From assembly GCA_904419745.1 (NCBI GenBank), contig CAJFSS010000001.1:1-64000 (forward strand): a DNA stretch of 64,000 nt, written 5' to 3'. The position numbers were made by a program, and so were the translations under genes. The notes beneath the pieces were generated by a model. The model did no database searches and was not told the DNA's origin. It saw only the letters and a program-made list of their open reading frames with translations. The stretch's first letter is position 1, and each line of letters starts with the position of its first letter. Positions 47,663 through 55,985 of the stretch are shown here, one piece after another. The stretch comes from Candidatus Pseudoruminococcus merdavium. Lineage in GTDB: Bacteria; Bacillota; Clostridia; Oscillospirales; Ruminococcaceae.

Positions 47663-47700
47663 GACAGTAGGGGCTGTACAGGCCCAAGTCGGCCCTGCGA

Positions 47701-47770
47701 ACATGCCGGCAGCGGCAAAACCTTGTGAATGAAAATTTGAAACATGCTATGCAGGCTTTTGCCGCCATGT
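47701..47770 (+). repeat. Imperfect inverted repeat before the IPQTG gene
   Basis: ACATG and GCGGCAAAA pair with TTTTGCCGC and CATGT around a loop of about 36 nt. No T-run follows, so it may tune the next gene, whose ribosome site AGAAGGA lies just beyond. Confidence 0.45.
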
Positions 47771-47791
47771 TTAAAAGAAGGATATGATGCA

Positions 47792-48526
47792 ATGAAAAAG
47801 AATAAATTCCGTAGAATTGCAGCCATCTCTTTGACTGTCGTGATGCTCCTGGGCTGCAGTGTAATGAGCGTATTTGCAGCAGATGGTTCTGAAGAGGTGG
47901 CACCCGACCGTACGGTAACCTATTCTGGTGGGTCTGAGGAGCAAACTTCATTGACAATTTCCCAGCAGGATTTCTTTGTAAACAGCAAAGATTTGATGCC
48001 GGGAGAACCGGGCAGGACTCAGACAGTTCGTATTGAAAACGCGGGTTCTGAGAATGTAAAGGTCTGGTTAAAATCAGAATCAGTGGAAGGTTTGACGCAA
48101 CAGCAGCAGGAATTGCTGAATTCTCTGCCAATGAAAATTACTGCTCACATGCAAAATGGCGATAAGACTGTCTTATATGATGGTACAACAGCAGGTGCAT
48201 TGGTAAAAAACGGTACAGGGGATCTTACGGTTGAAGAGCATGGCGTTTCCCTTGGATGGCTGGAAACAGGAAATTATGCTACCCTGGAAGTGGTAATATC
48301 AGCGCCTGTAACAATTGGAAATGAATTTCAGTCTATGAATTCCATGGTTGACTGGGTATTTGTTGTAGAAGGCATTGACGAGGAACCTGATGATGTGCCA
48401 GATATCACGGATGATGAAATTCCTCAGACCGGTGATACTACATTCGTTCTTCCGGCAGTTTTAGGGGTATTGCTCTCTATCGGTGTCATTGTTGCCCTGT
48501 TAGTTTATAGAAAAAAACGGGCATAA
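47792..48526 (+). CDS. TasA-like protein with IPQTG wall anchor
   Basis: 244 aa. Conventional signal peptide (RIAAISLTVVMLLGCSVMSV then FAAD), a TasA-like sandwich (MPGEPGRTQTVRIENAGS), and a C-terminal sortase signal: IPQTGDTT, hydrophobic helix, YRKKRA. So this one is covalently fixed to the wall, unlike the other four. It would be a good base for a fibre made of proteins 1-4. No sortase is in the window. Start ATG 47792; the frame is open to 47744. Confidence 0.82.
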   Translation: MKKNKFRRIAAISLTVVMLLGCSVMSVFAADGSEEVAPDRTVTYSGGSEEQTSLTISQQDFFVNSKDLMPGEPGRTQTVRIENAGSENVKVWLKSESVEGLTQQQQELLNSLPMKITAHMQNGDKTVLYDGTTAGALVKNGTGDLTVEEHGVSLGWLETGNYATLEVVISAPVTIGNEFQSMNSMVDWVFVVEGIDEEPDDVPDITDDEIPQTGDTTFVLPAVLGVLLSIGVIVALLVYRKKRA

Positions 48527-48546
48527 CATGGAAAAAAGATAAAAAG

Positions 48547-48583
48547 TAAGAATCCTTACCTTTGAGGTAAGGATTCTTTTTTG
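48547..48583. terminator. Bidirectional terminator of the fibre locus
   Basis: AAGAATCCTTACC and complement with a 5-nt loop and T-run, between the IPQTG gene and the convergent ImmA-like gene. Confidence 0.9.
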
Positions 48584-48636
48584 CTAATATGAGGACAACA
48601 AAAGGGAAACCCTCTTAGAACTGTTTTTTATATGAA

Positions 48637-49239
48637 TTAGTCAGGGGAAACGATTGGTTCTGATAAATGGGAAATGAGTGTATCCAATGACGAATGTATC
48701 TTCTGAATGAGTTGAATTTCGTATGGGGAAGAGAGGCCAGAGAGTGATGCATCTTTCCATGCATAGTGTAAGGCTGTAACGGATACCCCAAAAAAAGGGA
48801 CCAGCTGAGTCAAAACAGGGAAAGGAACTCTTTGCTTAATATAGGATAGAGCGGCCCGTGGGAGTAAAAGGTGGGAGGCAAATTGATTTGCCAATTTTTC
48901 ACTGTTTGCATTGTCATTGCAATGCGATAACAGGATATGGCCTAATTCGTGAGCCAGAGTAAACCGCCTGCGATATTGAGATTTGTCCCATTCATTGTAG
49001 AGTATTAAATAGAAAGAATGGTCTTTCGAAAAAATTGTACAGCCATCTTGGAGCATCTGTACATTACAAAATACCGAAACAGGAAGTCCTACTGTATGGC
49101 AGTACCCCTGTATGGAATCAAAGTAGATGGATAATCCGGTGTTCAATCTCTGTGGTTCCACGGGGAAAGAGAGGCTTTCCTGTTTTAATAACAATTGGAG
49201 TGCTTTTTCTTTACAAAAATTCCAATCGCTTTTGAGCAT
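48637..49239 (-). CDS. ImmA/IrrE-type metalloprotease
   Basis: 200 aa, DUF955 family. FTLAHELGHILLSHC carries the zinc motif HExxH, followed by EKLANQFASHLLLP with the third ligand. Such proteases cut the partner repressor upon a signal, freeing nearby genes. It starts immediately after the XRE gene (TAGATG), so the two are cotranscribed. A C-terminal helical part (residues 130-200) is less conserved. Confidence 0.9.
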   Translation of the reverse strand: MLKSDWNFCKEKALQLLLKQESLSFPVEPQRLNTGLSIYFDSIQGYCHTVGLPVSVFCNVQMLQDGCTIFSKDHSFYLILYNEWDKSQYRRRFTLAHELGHILLSHCNDNANSEKLANQFASHLLLPRAALSYIKQRVPFPVLTQLVPFFGVSVTALHYAWKDASLSGLSSPYEIQLIQKIHSSLDTLISHLSEPIVSPD

Positions 49240-49605
49240 CTATTCTTTTTCCTCCGCATGTCTTTTCGTCTTCAAATAGACATCAATAGAATTTTCAAAG
49301 ACTTTTAGGATCGCATCTCGGTCAGGTTGTGGAATTTTGTCGGCACGCCGTGCAAGAAGTAATAGTTTTTTTTCGGTAGGTGTTTGCGCGGTATCCTTAG
49401 GTTCTTCTTCCCAGCCTAAAAGTTGTTCTGGGGTAGTGTCCAAAGCGTCTGCTAGTTTTTTGATTTTGTCATGTCCAATTGCTTTGATTTCTCCGCGTTC
49501 ATAACGCAGAATTGTGGTAGTGCTGACTCCAGCCTTTTTAGCCAGTTCTTCGAGAGTATAGCCCATTAATTTTCTGCGTTTCCGGATATTTTCTTCGACG
49601 CCCAT
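49240..49605 (-). CDS. XRE-family transcription regulator
   Basis: 121 aa. Helix-turn-helix YTLEELAKKAGVSTTTILRY in residues 15-34, then a short linker (EEPKDTAQTPTEKK) and a C-terminal helix. Likely target of the ImmA-type protease downstream, and likely repressor of its own promoter, which has a matching operator. Confidence 0.92.
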   Translation of the reverse strand: MGVEENIRKRRKLMGYTLEELAKKAGVSTTTILRYERGEIKAIGHDKIKKLADALDTTPEQLLGWEEEPKDTAQTPTEKKLLLLARRADKIPQPDRDAILKVFENSIDVYLKTKRHAEEKE

Positions 49606-49625
49606 GTAATCTCCTCCTTATTTTT

Positions 49626-49660
49626 ATTATAGCATTAAATTTACTTTAAGGCAACTTAAA
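49626..49660 (-). promoter_or_regulatory. Promoter with operator of the XRE/ImmA pair
   Basis: On the minus strand TTGCCT (49654-49649), 17 bp, TATAAT (49631-49626). The inverted repeat TTTAAG-GCAA-CTTAAA (49645-49660) overlaps the -35, the expected place for autorepression. Confidence 0.65.
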
Positions 49661-49772
49661 TTTGCTGATAGGAAATTCCAATCGAATAATTCAAAGAATT
49701 TGTTTGGAAAACAGGGAGACAAAGAATCTTTTCCTTTAATCAGATAAATTCCAGTCAGACTTTCGTATAATA

Positions 49773-49803
49773 AAAGAGACAGGGGATTTTCCCCTGTCTC
49801 TTC
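49773..49803 (-). terminator. Terminator-like hairpin downstream of the P-loop gene
   Basis: AGAGACAGGGG and complement with a 5-nt loop, T-run on the minus strand. It is 130 nt past the end of the gene at 49934; the rest of the gap shows nothing. Confidence 0.65.
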
Positions 49804-49933
49804 TCCATCGAAAAAAATTACGGATAGTATTGAGATAGCGCTGCAAAAAATGTATAGTTGTCAGGCAGGTGTAAAAAACCAAGAATAGAAAAGGCCGATG
49901 ATCTCAAAATGGAAGAGGAGAACTATTTTTCCA

Positions 49934-50482
49934 TTAGATATGATAGCTACTGCCTGCAAGTTGTGTTTTAAGGAACTTTCTAATCTCCTTGTTATTGTGT
50001 AGAACTACTACTTTATCTTTGAATTTGGAGACGCGTCCCTTTGTTCCATCCTTTCCAGTATCATAATCTTTTGCCCATCGGAACATGGCTTTTAACATGT
50101 CGCAGTGAGGTTTGTAAATACACTGTTCTATTCCGAGATTTTGCTTTATCCAACGAAATAGAATGCGCTTTTTTCGTATGATAAGAGGGGTTTCAAGCAG
50201 GATAATTATATCTGCCTGTGCCATTCCATGCAGGAAACATTCTCTTCCTGCATCTTCAATAATGTAGTTCTCTTTTTTGAGGATCGTTTGAAATAGGCAA
50301 TCCCTTTCTTCTACAGGCCGCTTACGATTTCCCCAAGAATCCGACGCATCTTCTACATATACAATCTCATCCAAATGGTAGCATGGTATATAAGTAATTT
50401 GCGATATACGACGTGCCAATGTGGATTTTCCGCTTGCAACCGAGCCAACAATATATATTCGGATTTTACTCACTTCCTCCAC
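49934..50482 (-). CDS. P-loop kinase, adenylate/shikimate kinase-like (FlaR-type)
   Basis: 182 aa. Walker A GSVASGKST near the N terminus, then a lid rich in basic residues (IIRKKRILFRWIKQNLG) and IILLETPL. The family is often annotated as DNA topology modulation protein FlaR or AAA ATPase; its real substrate is unknown. GTG start assumed at 50482; another GTG at 50473 is in frame but too near GGAGG. Confidence 0.75.
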   Translation of the reverse strand: MEEVSKIRIYIVGSVASGKSTLARRISQITYIPCYHLDEIVYVEDASDSWGNRKRPVEERDCLFQTILKKENYIIEDAGRECFLHGMAQADIIILLETPLIIRKKRILFRWIKQNLGIEQCIYKPHCDMLKAMFRWAKDYDTGKDGTKGRVSKFKDKVVVLHNNKEIRKFLKTQLAGSSYHI

Positions 50483-50748
50483 ATGTTTGATAATTGATCA
50501 GGGCAGTCAATGTTTCGGCCAGATGCTGCCTTTCCTGTGCTGTTGCAAAAGCATTTCCAACTGGGCAGCCGAACGTAGCGTATTTTGTAAAAAGAAGGAG
50601 CAATGAAACAAATGACTGATTTTTCATAAAACGAAAAAATTAAAACTGATATTTCTCGTTCCTACGAGTACGGTAACATGAAAAGATCACCGTTAAAATA
50701 ATACAGTCAGATTGGCATTTCCCGCAATAAAGAGTGCGTTTCCAATTC

Positions 50749-51158
50749 TTATTCGCTCTCAAAAGTCTGCATTTGTCCAGACAACAGGGAAGAAAAACCA
50801 AAGCGATTATAAAACGGTTTCAAGTGTTCTTCATATATAACCGAAATCATAAATATACGTTTATCCTTGAGCAAGGCAATCATTCTGTTCATAAGTTCTG
50901 TTCCGATACCCCGTCCTTGATAGTCTGGATGAACCATCAAGTCCTGATATATGCATCCGTAACACCGTTTGATACGCAATCAATATAGCCAACGAAAGCA
51001 TTGTCATCATAAACCGCAATATGATAGTACGAAGTCAAACATGGATTAGAATATACATGTTCCATGCGGTTCCATCCAACTGCTTCACGCAGGTCTGCTA
51101 TCGCTTTTGATGATATCGGTTCATTATTCAAGTATTGCATCCGATTTTCTCTCTCCAA
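50749..51158 (-). pseudogene. GNAT acetyltransferase with a one-base frameshift
   Basis: The first part (51158 to about 50946) reads MQYLNNEPISSKAI to GVTDAYI; the second, in another frame, continues QDLMVHPDYQGRGIGTELMN, the acetyl-CoA motif Q/RxxGxG/A, to the end. Adding one C near 50945 (ATCAG to ATCCAG on the minus strand) joins them into one normal 135-aa GNAT protein. It is either a recent mutation or a sequencing error. Confidence 0.8.
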
Positions 51159-51189
51159 CTCTTTACAAAATTAATTATATCATAGAAAC

Positions 51190-51228
51190 AAAAAGAAGTC
51201 GACTGTCTTTCAACAGCCGACTTCTTTC
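51190..51228 (-). terminator. Terminator of tRNA-Pro
   Basis: AAAGAAGTCGGCTGT pairs with ACAGTCGACTTCTTT (one GU) on the minus strand, followed by TTTTTG. Confidence 0.8.
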
Positions 51229-51238
51229 AATAATAACC

Positions 51239-51315
51239 TGGTCCGAGTGGCGGGATTTGAACCCACGGCCTCTACCACCCCAAGGTAGCGCGCTACCAAT
51301 CTGCGCCACACCCGG
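51239..51315 (-). tRNA. tRNA-Pro (GGG)
   Basis: 77 nt with encoded CCA. Acceptor CCGGGTG pairs with CACTCGG; anticodon stem CTACC/GGTAG, loop TTGGGGT reads GGG. Confidence 0.92.
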
Positions 51316-51503
51316 AAAACAGTAATATTCTATCATATTCCTTTCTAAAAATCAAGAAAAATCTCTTGCTCAGTAAGAGTTATTATTGCTGTCCATAAGC
51401 TATAAGCAAATAGAGGATTGACTTTTATCCTAGTAGTATACTATAAGAGAGATGTTAGACAAAAAATGCTGTTAGAAAGCGTAATCGGCTATCAGAGAAA
51501 TAA

Positions 51504-51695
51504 ATATCCCTATGCCAACTCCCTTTCTACCCCGTGACTATGGATGGAGTAAAGGAGATTGTCTTTTCTAAGGTACCGAGCATCTCTGTACAGGATATCC
51601 GGATTTTGGAAGAGCATGACGATGAGAGAATCTCTTTAAAGGGGGATTCTATTTTGATAATGCCAAACATGAGTTTAAAATTGATTCTGGACTAG
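51504..51695 (+). other. Possible gene remnant
   Basis: An open frame of about 63 codons (from GTG 51534, 53 aa: VTMDGVKEIVF to SLKLILD) with a balanced, protein-like composition but no ribosome site. It may be the tail of a decayed gene. The stretch 51316-51842 holds nothing else I can name. Confidence 0.3.
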
Positions 51696-51878
51696 AAAAA
51701 TTATAAAACGGGATGTGGATTTTGTCCCTGAAATCTTTTGTAAAAGGAGCGGAAGAGAACAAAAAACAGGGGTTTTATCTTCCTGTATTTCTGATGAATA
51801 ATAATTTTTTTATTTACAATATCTCGACTTTGTAATAATGCTATGATAAAATTGAAAAAAACTCCAGGGGGTTTTATC

Positions 51879-52499
51879 ATGATTAGATTGGAACGCACAA
51901 GCGTTATGAATTTTGAAAATGCAATGCGCGGCGCAAGAAACCCATTGAATAGCTGGAACCGAAGCGACAGCTATTATGACGGACAGGGAAATTACGTTTT
52001 AGGAGAAAATGACCTTTCCCTGGCGATACGACTCTGTAAATCAGGAAGTGACCACAGAAAATTTATCCGTCAGATTTTTGTGTCTGTGGATATTACTGCT
52101 CCGCTATACTGGTGGAAGGAATATGACACCTATAAAATTGCAACGGTTGCAAACTCTACCAGTACCATGCATAAAATACACAGCAAGCCCTTCTCAATGG
52201 AGGATTTTTCCTGTGATAAAATGTCCGAACCGACAAAACAGGTTATGGGAAGCTTAATCGAATATCTGGAAAAGCTGCGGGTGAACTTTGTACAGACTAA
52301 GGATAAAGCAATTTGGAATGATATCATTCAACTGCTTCCCTCCAGTTATAATCAGATGAGAACCTGTACGCTCAATTATGAAACACTTATCAATATCTAT
52401 TATGCCAGGAAAAACCACAAATTGGATGAATGGCATCGTTTTTGTGATTGGATCGAGACGCTTCCTTATGCCAAAGAGCTGATTACCACTATCAAATAA
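51879..52499 (+). CDS. Conserved hypothetical protein, 206 aa
   Basis: No family named with confidence. Recognisable pattern: MRGARNPLNSWNRSDS, RKFIRQIFVSVDITAPLYWW then KEYDTYKIATVANSTS and TMHKI, all repeatedly seen in clostridial and phage hypothetical proteins. The Arg/His-rich helix with an aromatic patch faintly recalls flavin-dependent thymidylate synthase (ThyX), but the ThyX signature is not present. Cytoplasmic, no signal. Start ATG 51879 (MIRLERTSV) behind CCAGGGGG; the frame is open to 51843. Confidence 0.75.
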   Translation: MIRLERTSVMNFENAMRGARNPLNSWNRSDSYYDGQGNYVLGENDLSLAIRLCKSGSDHRKFIRQIFVSVDITAPLYWWKEYDTYKIATVANSTSTMHKIHSKPFSMEDFSCDKMSEPTKQVMGSLIEYLEKLRVNFVQTKDKAIWNDIIQLLPSSYNQMRTCTLNYETLINIYYARKNHKLDEWHRFCDWIETLPYAKELITTIK

Positions 52500-52518
52500 T
52501 GTTTGGAGAAGAAAAAAC

Positions 52519-53403
52519 ATGCTTCACTCGGGGGATACGGTTGCTCTTGTCTGTTGTTCCAATGGTCAGTCGGAAAACTGCCGGAAGCAAAACCAGCAGC
52601 TTTGTAAAGTGTTGGAATCTTTTGGATTGGTAGTATGGGAAAGCCCTTACCTTTATGCAGGAGAAACCCTGTTTCCGGCAGATGCCCGAACAAGGGCAGC
52701 AATTTTAATGGATTGTTATCGTAATCAAACGATACGGGCAATTTTTGATATCTCGGGCGGTGATATTGCCAATGAGATTCTGGATTTTTTAGATTTTTCT
52801 GTTATTGGTTCAAATCCTAAACCTCTATTTGGATACAGTGATTTGACCTGCCTGCTCCATGCTGTATATACTATGACCGGACAATCCTCTTTTTTATATC
52901 AGGTCAAGAATCTGGTGAAACAAGACGCCCAAAGACAGAAGGAACGTTTTTATCGCACTCTATTTGAAGGAAAAAGGGATCTTTTTGAGGCACAATTTCA
53001 CTTTTTCCAAGGGGATCATATGTCTGGAACTGTAGTCGGTGGAAATGCCCGTTGCCTGCTCAAATTGTCGGGAACCCCATTTTGGCCGGATTTTTCTGGG
53101 AAGCTCCTGTTTTTGGAAGCTTTTGGTGGCGGAGCCGCTCAGATAACAGATTATTTTTCCCATTTTCGACAGCTTGGAGTATTTCAAAAAGTTCAGGGGA
53201 TTTTGCTTGGAACGTTTACTAATCTGGAACAGTCGGGAGAAAAGCCTGGAATTGAGGAGCTTATCCTACGGTTTACAGACAGTCGTATTCCGATCGCCAA
53301 GACGGGACAGGTAGGGCATGGGGCAGATTCTCGTTGCCTTTTGATTGGTGGGGAAATCGCTTTGAATGGTTCAAGACAAAGCCCCCAGTACCCAGGTGGT
53401 TAG
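52519..53403 (+). CDS. LD-carboxypeptidase, peptidase S66 (MccF-like)
   Basis: 294 aa. Nucleophile Ser in LFGYSDLT, Glu in LLFLEAFGGG, His in GQVGHGADSR complete the S66 Ser-Glu-His set. Family members either trim murein tetrapeptides in the cytosol (LdcA) or destroy microcin C (MccF). The sequence is closer to the MccF-type branch by its layout, but this is a guess. It follows the previous gene by 19 nt with TTTGGAGAA as ribosome site. Confidence 0.9.
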   Translation: MLHSGDTVALVCCSNGQSENCRKQNQQLCKVLESFGLVVWESPYLYAGETLFPADARTRAAILMDCYRNQTIRAIFDISGGDIANEILDFLDFSVIGSNPKPLFGYSDLTCLLHAVYTMTGQSSFLYQVKNLVKQDAQRQKERFYRTLFEGKRDLFEAQFHFFQGDHMSGTVVGGNARCLLKLSGTPFWPDFSGKLLFLEAFGGGAAQITDYFSHFRQLGVFQKVQGILLGTFTNLEQSGEKPGIEELILRFTDSRIPIAKTGQVGHGADSRCLLIGGEIALNGSRQSPQYPGG

Positions 53404-53418
53404 AGTATTTTAAAAATA

Positions 53419-53451
53419 AGAAAAGCGGACTTTTTAAAAGTCCGCTTTTCT
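53419..53451. terminator. Bidirectional terminator
   Basis: AGAAAAGCGGACT and complement around a TTTTAAA loop, between convergent genes. Confidence 0.88.
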
Positions 53452-53482
53452 GCATTATCATTTTTTTCAAAAATGCGATCTC

Positions 53483-53698
53483 TTATTTGACAACGCAGAC
53501 ATTGACTGCTCTGAGTTTGCTACTGTCCTTTGGATCTGTTTCTGTTTCAAAGGTAACCTTCTGACCCTCTTCCAGAGTGCGAAAGCCGTCAGCCTGGATA
53601 GCGGAGAAATGAACGAAAACGTCCTCGCCGCCATTGTCGTTAGAGATAAATCCATATCCTTTTTCTGCGTTGAACCATTTTACAGTACCGTTGTTCAT
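53483..53698 (-). CDS. cspA: Cold-shock protein
   Basis: 71 aa, one cold-shock domain: [13 protein letters not shown] (RNP1) and [10 protein letters not shown] (RNP2). Binds single-stranded RNA/DNA. Ribosome site AGGGAGG. A TATAAT-like box lies near 53720 on the minus strand but no clear -35. Confidence 0.95.
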   Translation of the reverse strand: MNNGTVKWFNAEKGYGFISNDNGGEDVFVHFSAIQADGFRTLEEGQKVTFETETDPKDSSKLRAVNVCVVK

Positions 53699-54004
53699 TG
53701 TGGTACCTCCCTAAAAATTATTATATTCCCTCACAAAGAAAAAACCTCACTGCTTATAAACCATTCCAAGAAAGCAATGACTTACAAAACTGTGAGATCA
53801 ATACATGCATCCAGAATACTTTTTTAGTATATCCCACAGATTAAAAAAAGTCAAGGGCATTTCTTAAAATTTATTCTGGTTTGAGATATGAAAATTCAAT
53901 GTAATGGCGGATACCTTTATGTTGTGTTATAATAAATAATATTTTGACAATTCGGCTATCCCATTGGAAATTAAAAAATATGTTTTTGGGAAGGAGTATC
54001 CACA

Positions 54005-55063
54005 ATGAAGCAACAGACAATGAAAGCACTGGTTTATCATGGAAATGGAACACTGGAGCTTATGGAACGTCCGGTTCCAAAGCTTAAAGAAGACACGGAT
54101 GCCATTGTTCGGGTAACACTTTCCACCATCTGTACCAGCGATTTACATATTCTTCGGGGAGCTGTTCCCCGTGCAAAACCGGAGACAATCCTAGGACATG
54201 AATTTGTTGGGGAGATTGTAGAAACTGGTAGTGCAGTCAAAGGCCTGCGTCCGGGCATGAGAGTTGCTGCAAATTGCATTACTTTTTGTGGGGAGTGTTA
54301 TTTTTGCAGAAAAGGTTTTATCAATAACTGTGAGCAGGGTGGATGGGAACTTGGTTGCAGGATTGATGGGTGCCAGGCGGAATATGTTAGGGTTCCATAT
54401 GCGGACATGGGATTGACCCCTATCCCGGATGGAGTGACCGATGAAAAGGCCCTGTTTGTCGGCGATATTCTTTCCAGTGGATATTTCGGTGCACAGCTGT
54501 GTAAAATTGTCCCGGGAGATACAGTAGCAGTGATTGGCGCGGGTCCTGTAGGGTTGTGTACGATGCAGTGCGCCCGTTTGTTTGGAGCGGCAAAAGTCTT
54601 GGCGTTTGATGTGGATGCAAGCCGGCTGAAACTGGCACTGGATTTGGGACTGGCAGATGATGGATGCAATCCCAATTTATGTCATGTAGAAGAATTTGTG
54701 TATGGACATACTTTAGGAAGAGGCGCCGATGGCGTCATAGAGGCAGCCGGGACTCCGCAGAGTTTTGAGATGGCATGGAAAATTGCGCGTCCCAATGCGG
54801 TGGTTGCTTTAGTTGCGATGTATGAGCAACCGCAAGTTCTACCGCTGCCGGAAATGTATGGGAAAAATCTTATTTTCAAAACAGGTGGTGTAGATGCCAT
54901 ACATTGTGATACCCTTCTGCGATTGATCGATGCGGGAAGGCTGAATACGGACTTTTTAATTACTCACAGGGCACCTCTCAACGATATCCTTCAAGGATAC
55001 CATGTCTTTGAAAACCGGTTAGATGGCTGTATCAAGTGGGTAGTCACTCCCTATGAATTTTGA
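54005..55063 (+). CDS. Zinc-dependent alcohol dehydrogenase
   Basis: 352 aa MDR family. Catalytic zinc motif GHEFVGEIVETGS, structural zinc Cys set CGECYFCRKGFINNC (three close Cys plus one), nucleotide fold VIGAGPVGLCTMQ. DxD after strand two (AFDVDASRL) suggests NAD+. It is similar to clostridial isopropanol/secondary alcohol or threonine-dehydrogenase-like enzymes; substrate not decided. Ribosome site AAGGAG. Confidence 0.93.
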   Translation: MKQQTMKALVYHGNGTLELMERPVPKLKEDTDAIVRVTLSTICTSDLHILRGAVPRAKPETILGHEFVGEIVETGSAVKGLRPGMRVAANCITFCGECYFCRKGFINNCEQGGWELGCRIDGCQAEYVRVPYADMGLTPIPDGVTDEKALFVGDILSSGYFGAQLCKIVPGDTVAVIGAGPVGLCTMQCARLFGAAKVLAFDVDASRLKLALDLGLADDGCNPNLCHVEEFVYGHTLGRGADGVIEAAGTPQSFEMAWKIARPNAVVALVAMYEQPQVLPLPEMYGKNLIFKTGGVDAIHCDTLLRLIDAGRLNTDFLITHRAPLNDILQGYHVFENRLDGCIKWVVTPYEF

Positions 55064-55286
55064 AAAAGAACGGAACACCTCGATTGGCGAAAGGGGCTGT
55101 TTTTCCTTCTAGAATTATATTATAATTGTTATCACTGTGCGAGATAGCAGTATTTCTACGGAATATTTTTATATACAGAAAATGGTGTATCATTGTGCAG
55201 AAGATGAAATTATTAAGAGCTACAGCATGATGGAGTTGTATCCAGAAAAAGATTAACCGGTTAAAAAGATTTTTTCAGGAAAAGTA

Positions 55287-55326
55287 AAAAACCGCCCCAA
55301 GTACAGGAGCGGCTTGCAGGCGGTTA
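55287..55326 (-). terminator. Terminator overlapping the end of the 57-aa gene
   Basis: On the minus strand ACCGCC pairs with GGCGGT over a 23-nt loop, then TTTTTT. The stem begins at the stop codon. 55064-55286 holds no gene. Confidence 0.65.
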
Positions 55327-55497
55327 ATCGTCGCCTTTTGTCAGGTTGTCTGCGTAATGGCACATACTTTCAAAAGAGTTAATCCCCTTCGCCCTTGACC
55401 ACATGGTTTCCTGTACATAATCGGGGAGAGAGTTAAAGTACTCTTTAGCCTGTTGGTCGTAGGCAAGCAGTGTGTCCAGAGAATCATATTTTTTCAT
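55324..55497 (-). CDS. Small conserved protein, 57 aa
   Basis: MKKYDSLDTLLAYDQQAKEY onward, FNSLPDYVQETMWSRAKG, MCHYADNLTKGDD. A short acidic helical protein seen in many Clostridia; function unknown to me. ATG 55497 behind GGAGGG; the open frame to 55533 is longer but not better placed. Confidence 0.75.
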   Translation of the reverse strand: MKKYDSLDTLLAYDQQAKEYFNSLPDYVQETMWSRAKGINSFESMCHYADNLTKGDD

Positions 55498-55598
55498 AAA
55501 TACCCTCCGTTGGTGCATGCACCTTGAAATCATTCGCCAGACGGCGTTGTGAGACTAATGTTCCCATTTTGCGATGAAATTATGTAAAAGACGGAGGA

Positions 55599-55877
55599 GT
55601 GTATGCGCGAAGATACTTGGCTGTGTGCAATGTGAAGAGAGTTTGTTCTATATCAAAAGACGAAGCTGTAGTGGCTGTTTTTGTTTCTGTTTATAGTGAA
55701 GTGGGAAAGATTCTGGAGATTTTAGTTGAGATGGGATATGATACAATGGCATTGAAAACCAGGATAGATCGGCAAAATTTATTTTGCAAGGCGCCCACTT
55801 TAAGCAGAAACGAGCGGTATCGTTATCCTGATTTGTATGAGAGAGTACTTATTGATCAAAATAGAAATGTTTTTTAG
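55599..55877 (+). CDS. Doubtful ORF, 92 aa
   Basis: GTG start directly on a GGAGGA, too close for normal use. Composition is protein-like in the middle (VGKILEILVEMGYDTMALK) but I recognise no family. It may be the damaged copy of a small gene, because the best placed ATG (55603) gives only 10 codons. Kept as a weak call. Confidence 0.3.
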   Translation: MYARRYLAVCNVKRVCSISKDEAVVAVFVSVYSEVGKILEILVEMGYDTMALKTRIDRQNLFCKAPTLSRNERYRYPDLYERVLIDQNRNVF

Positions 55878-55901
55878 CATTTTACAAGAAAGGAAGCCAT
55901 T

Positions 55902-55985
55902 ATGGAGGGTAAAATAACGCGGAATTTTGTCATAACCGATCTTGCCGCTGGGCCCGGCTGGGAGGAATCGATATGTTTGAAATAG
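55902..55985 (+). CDS. Possible 27-aa upstream peptide
   Basis: ATG with AAAGGAAG 6 nt upstream, ends TAG inside the next gene: the stop overlaps the DUF3006-like start by 13 nt. It could serve for translational coupling. No family. Confidence 0.35.
   Translation: MEGKITRNFVITDLAAGPGWEESICLK

Noticed and set aside
54005-55063. Minus-strand frames over the alcohol dehydrogenase gene
   Set aside because: Shadows of a well supported gene with zinc and nucleotide motifs.
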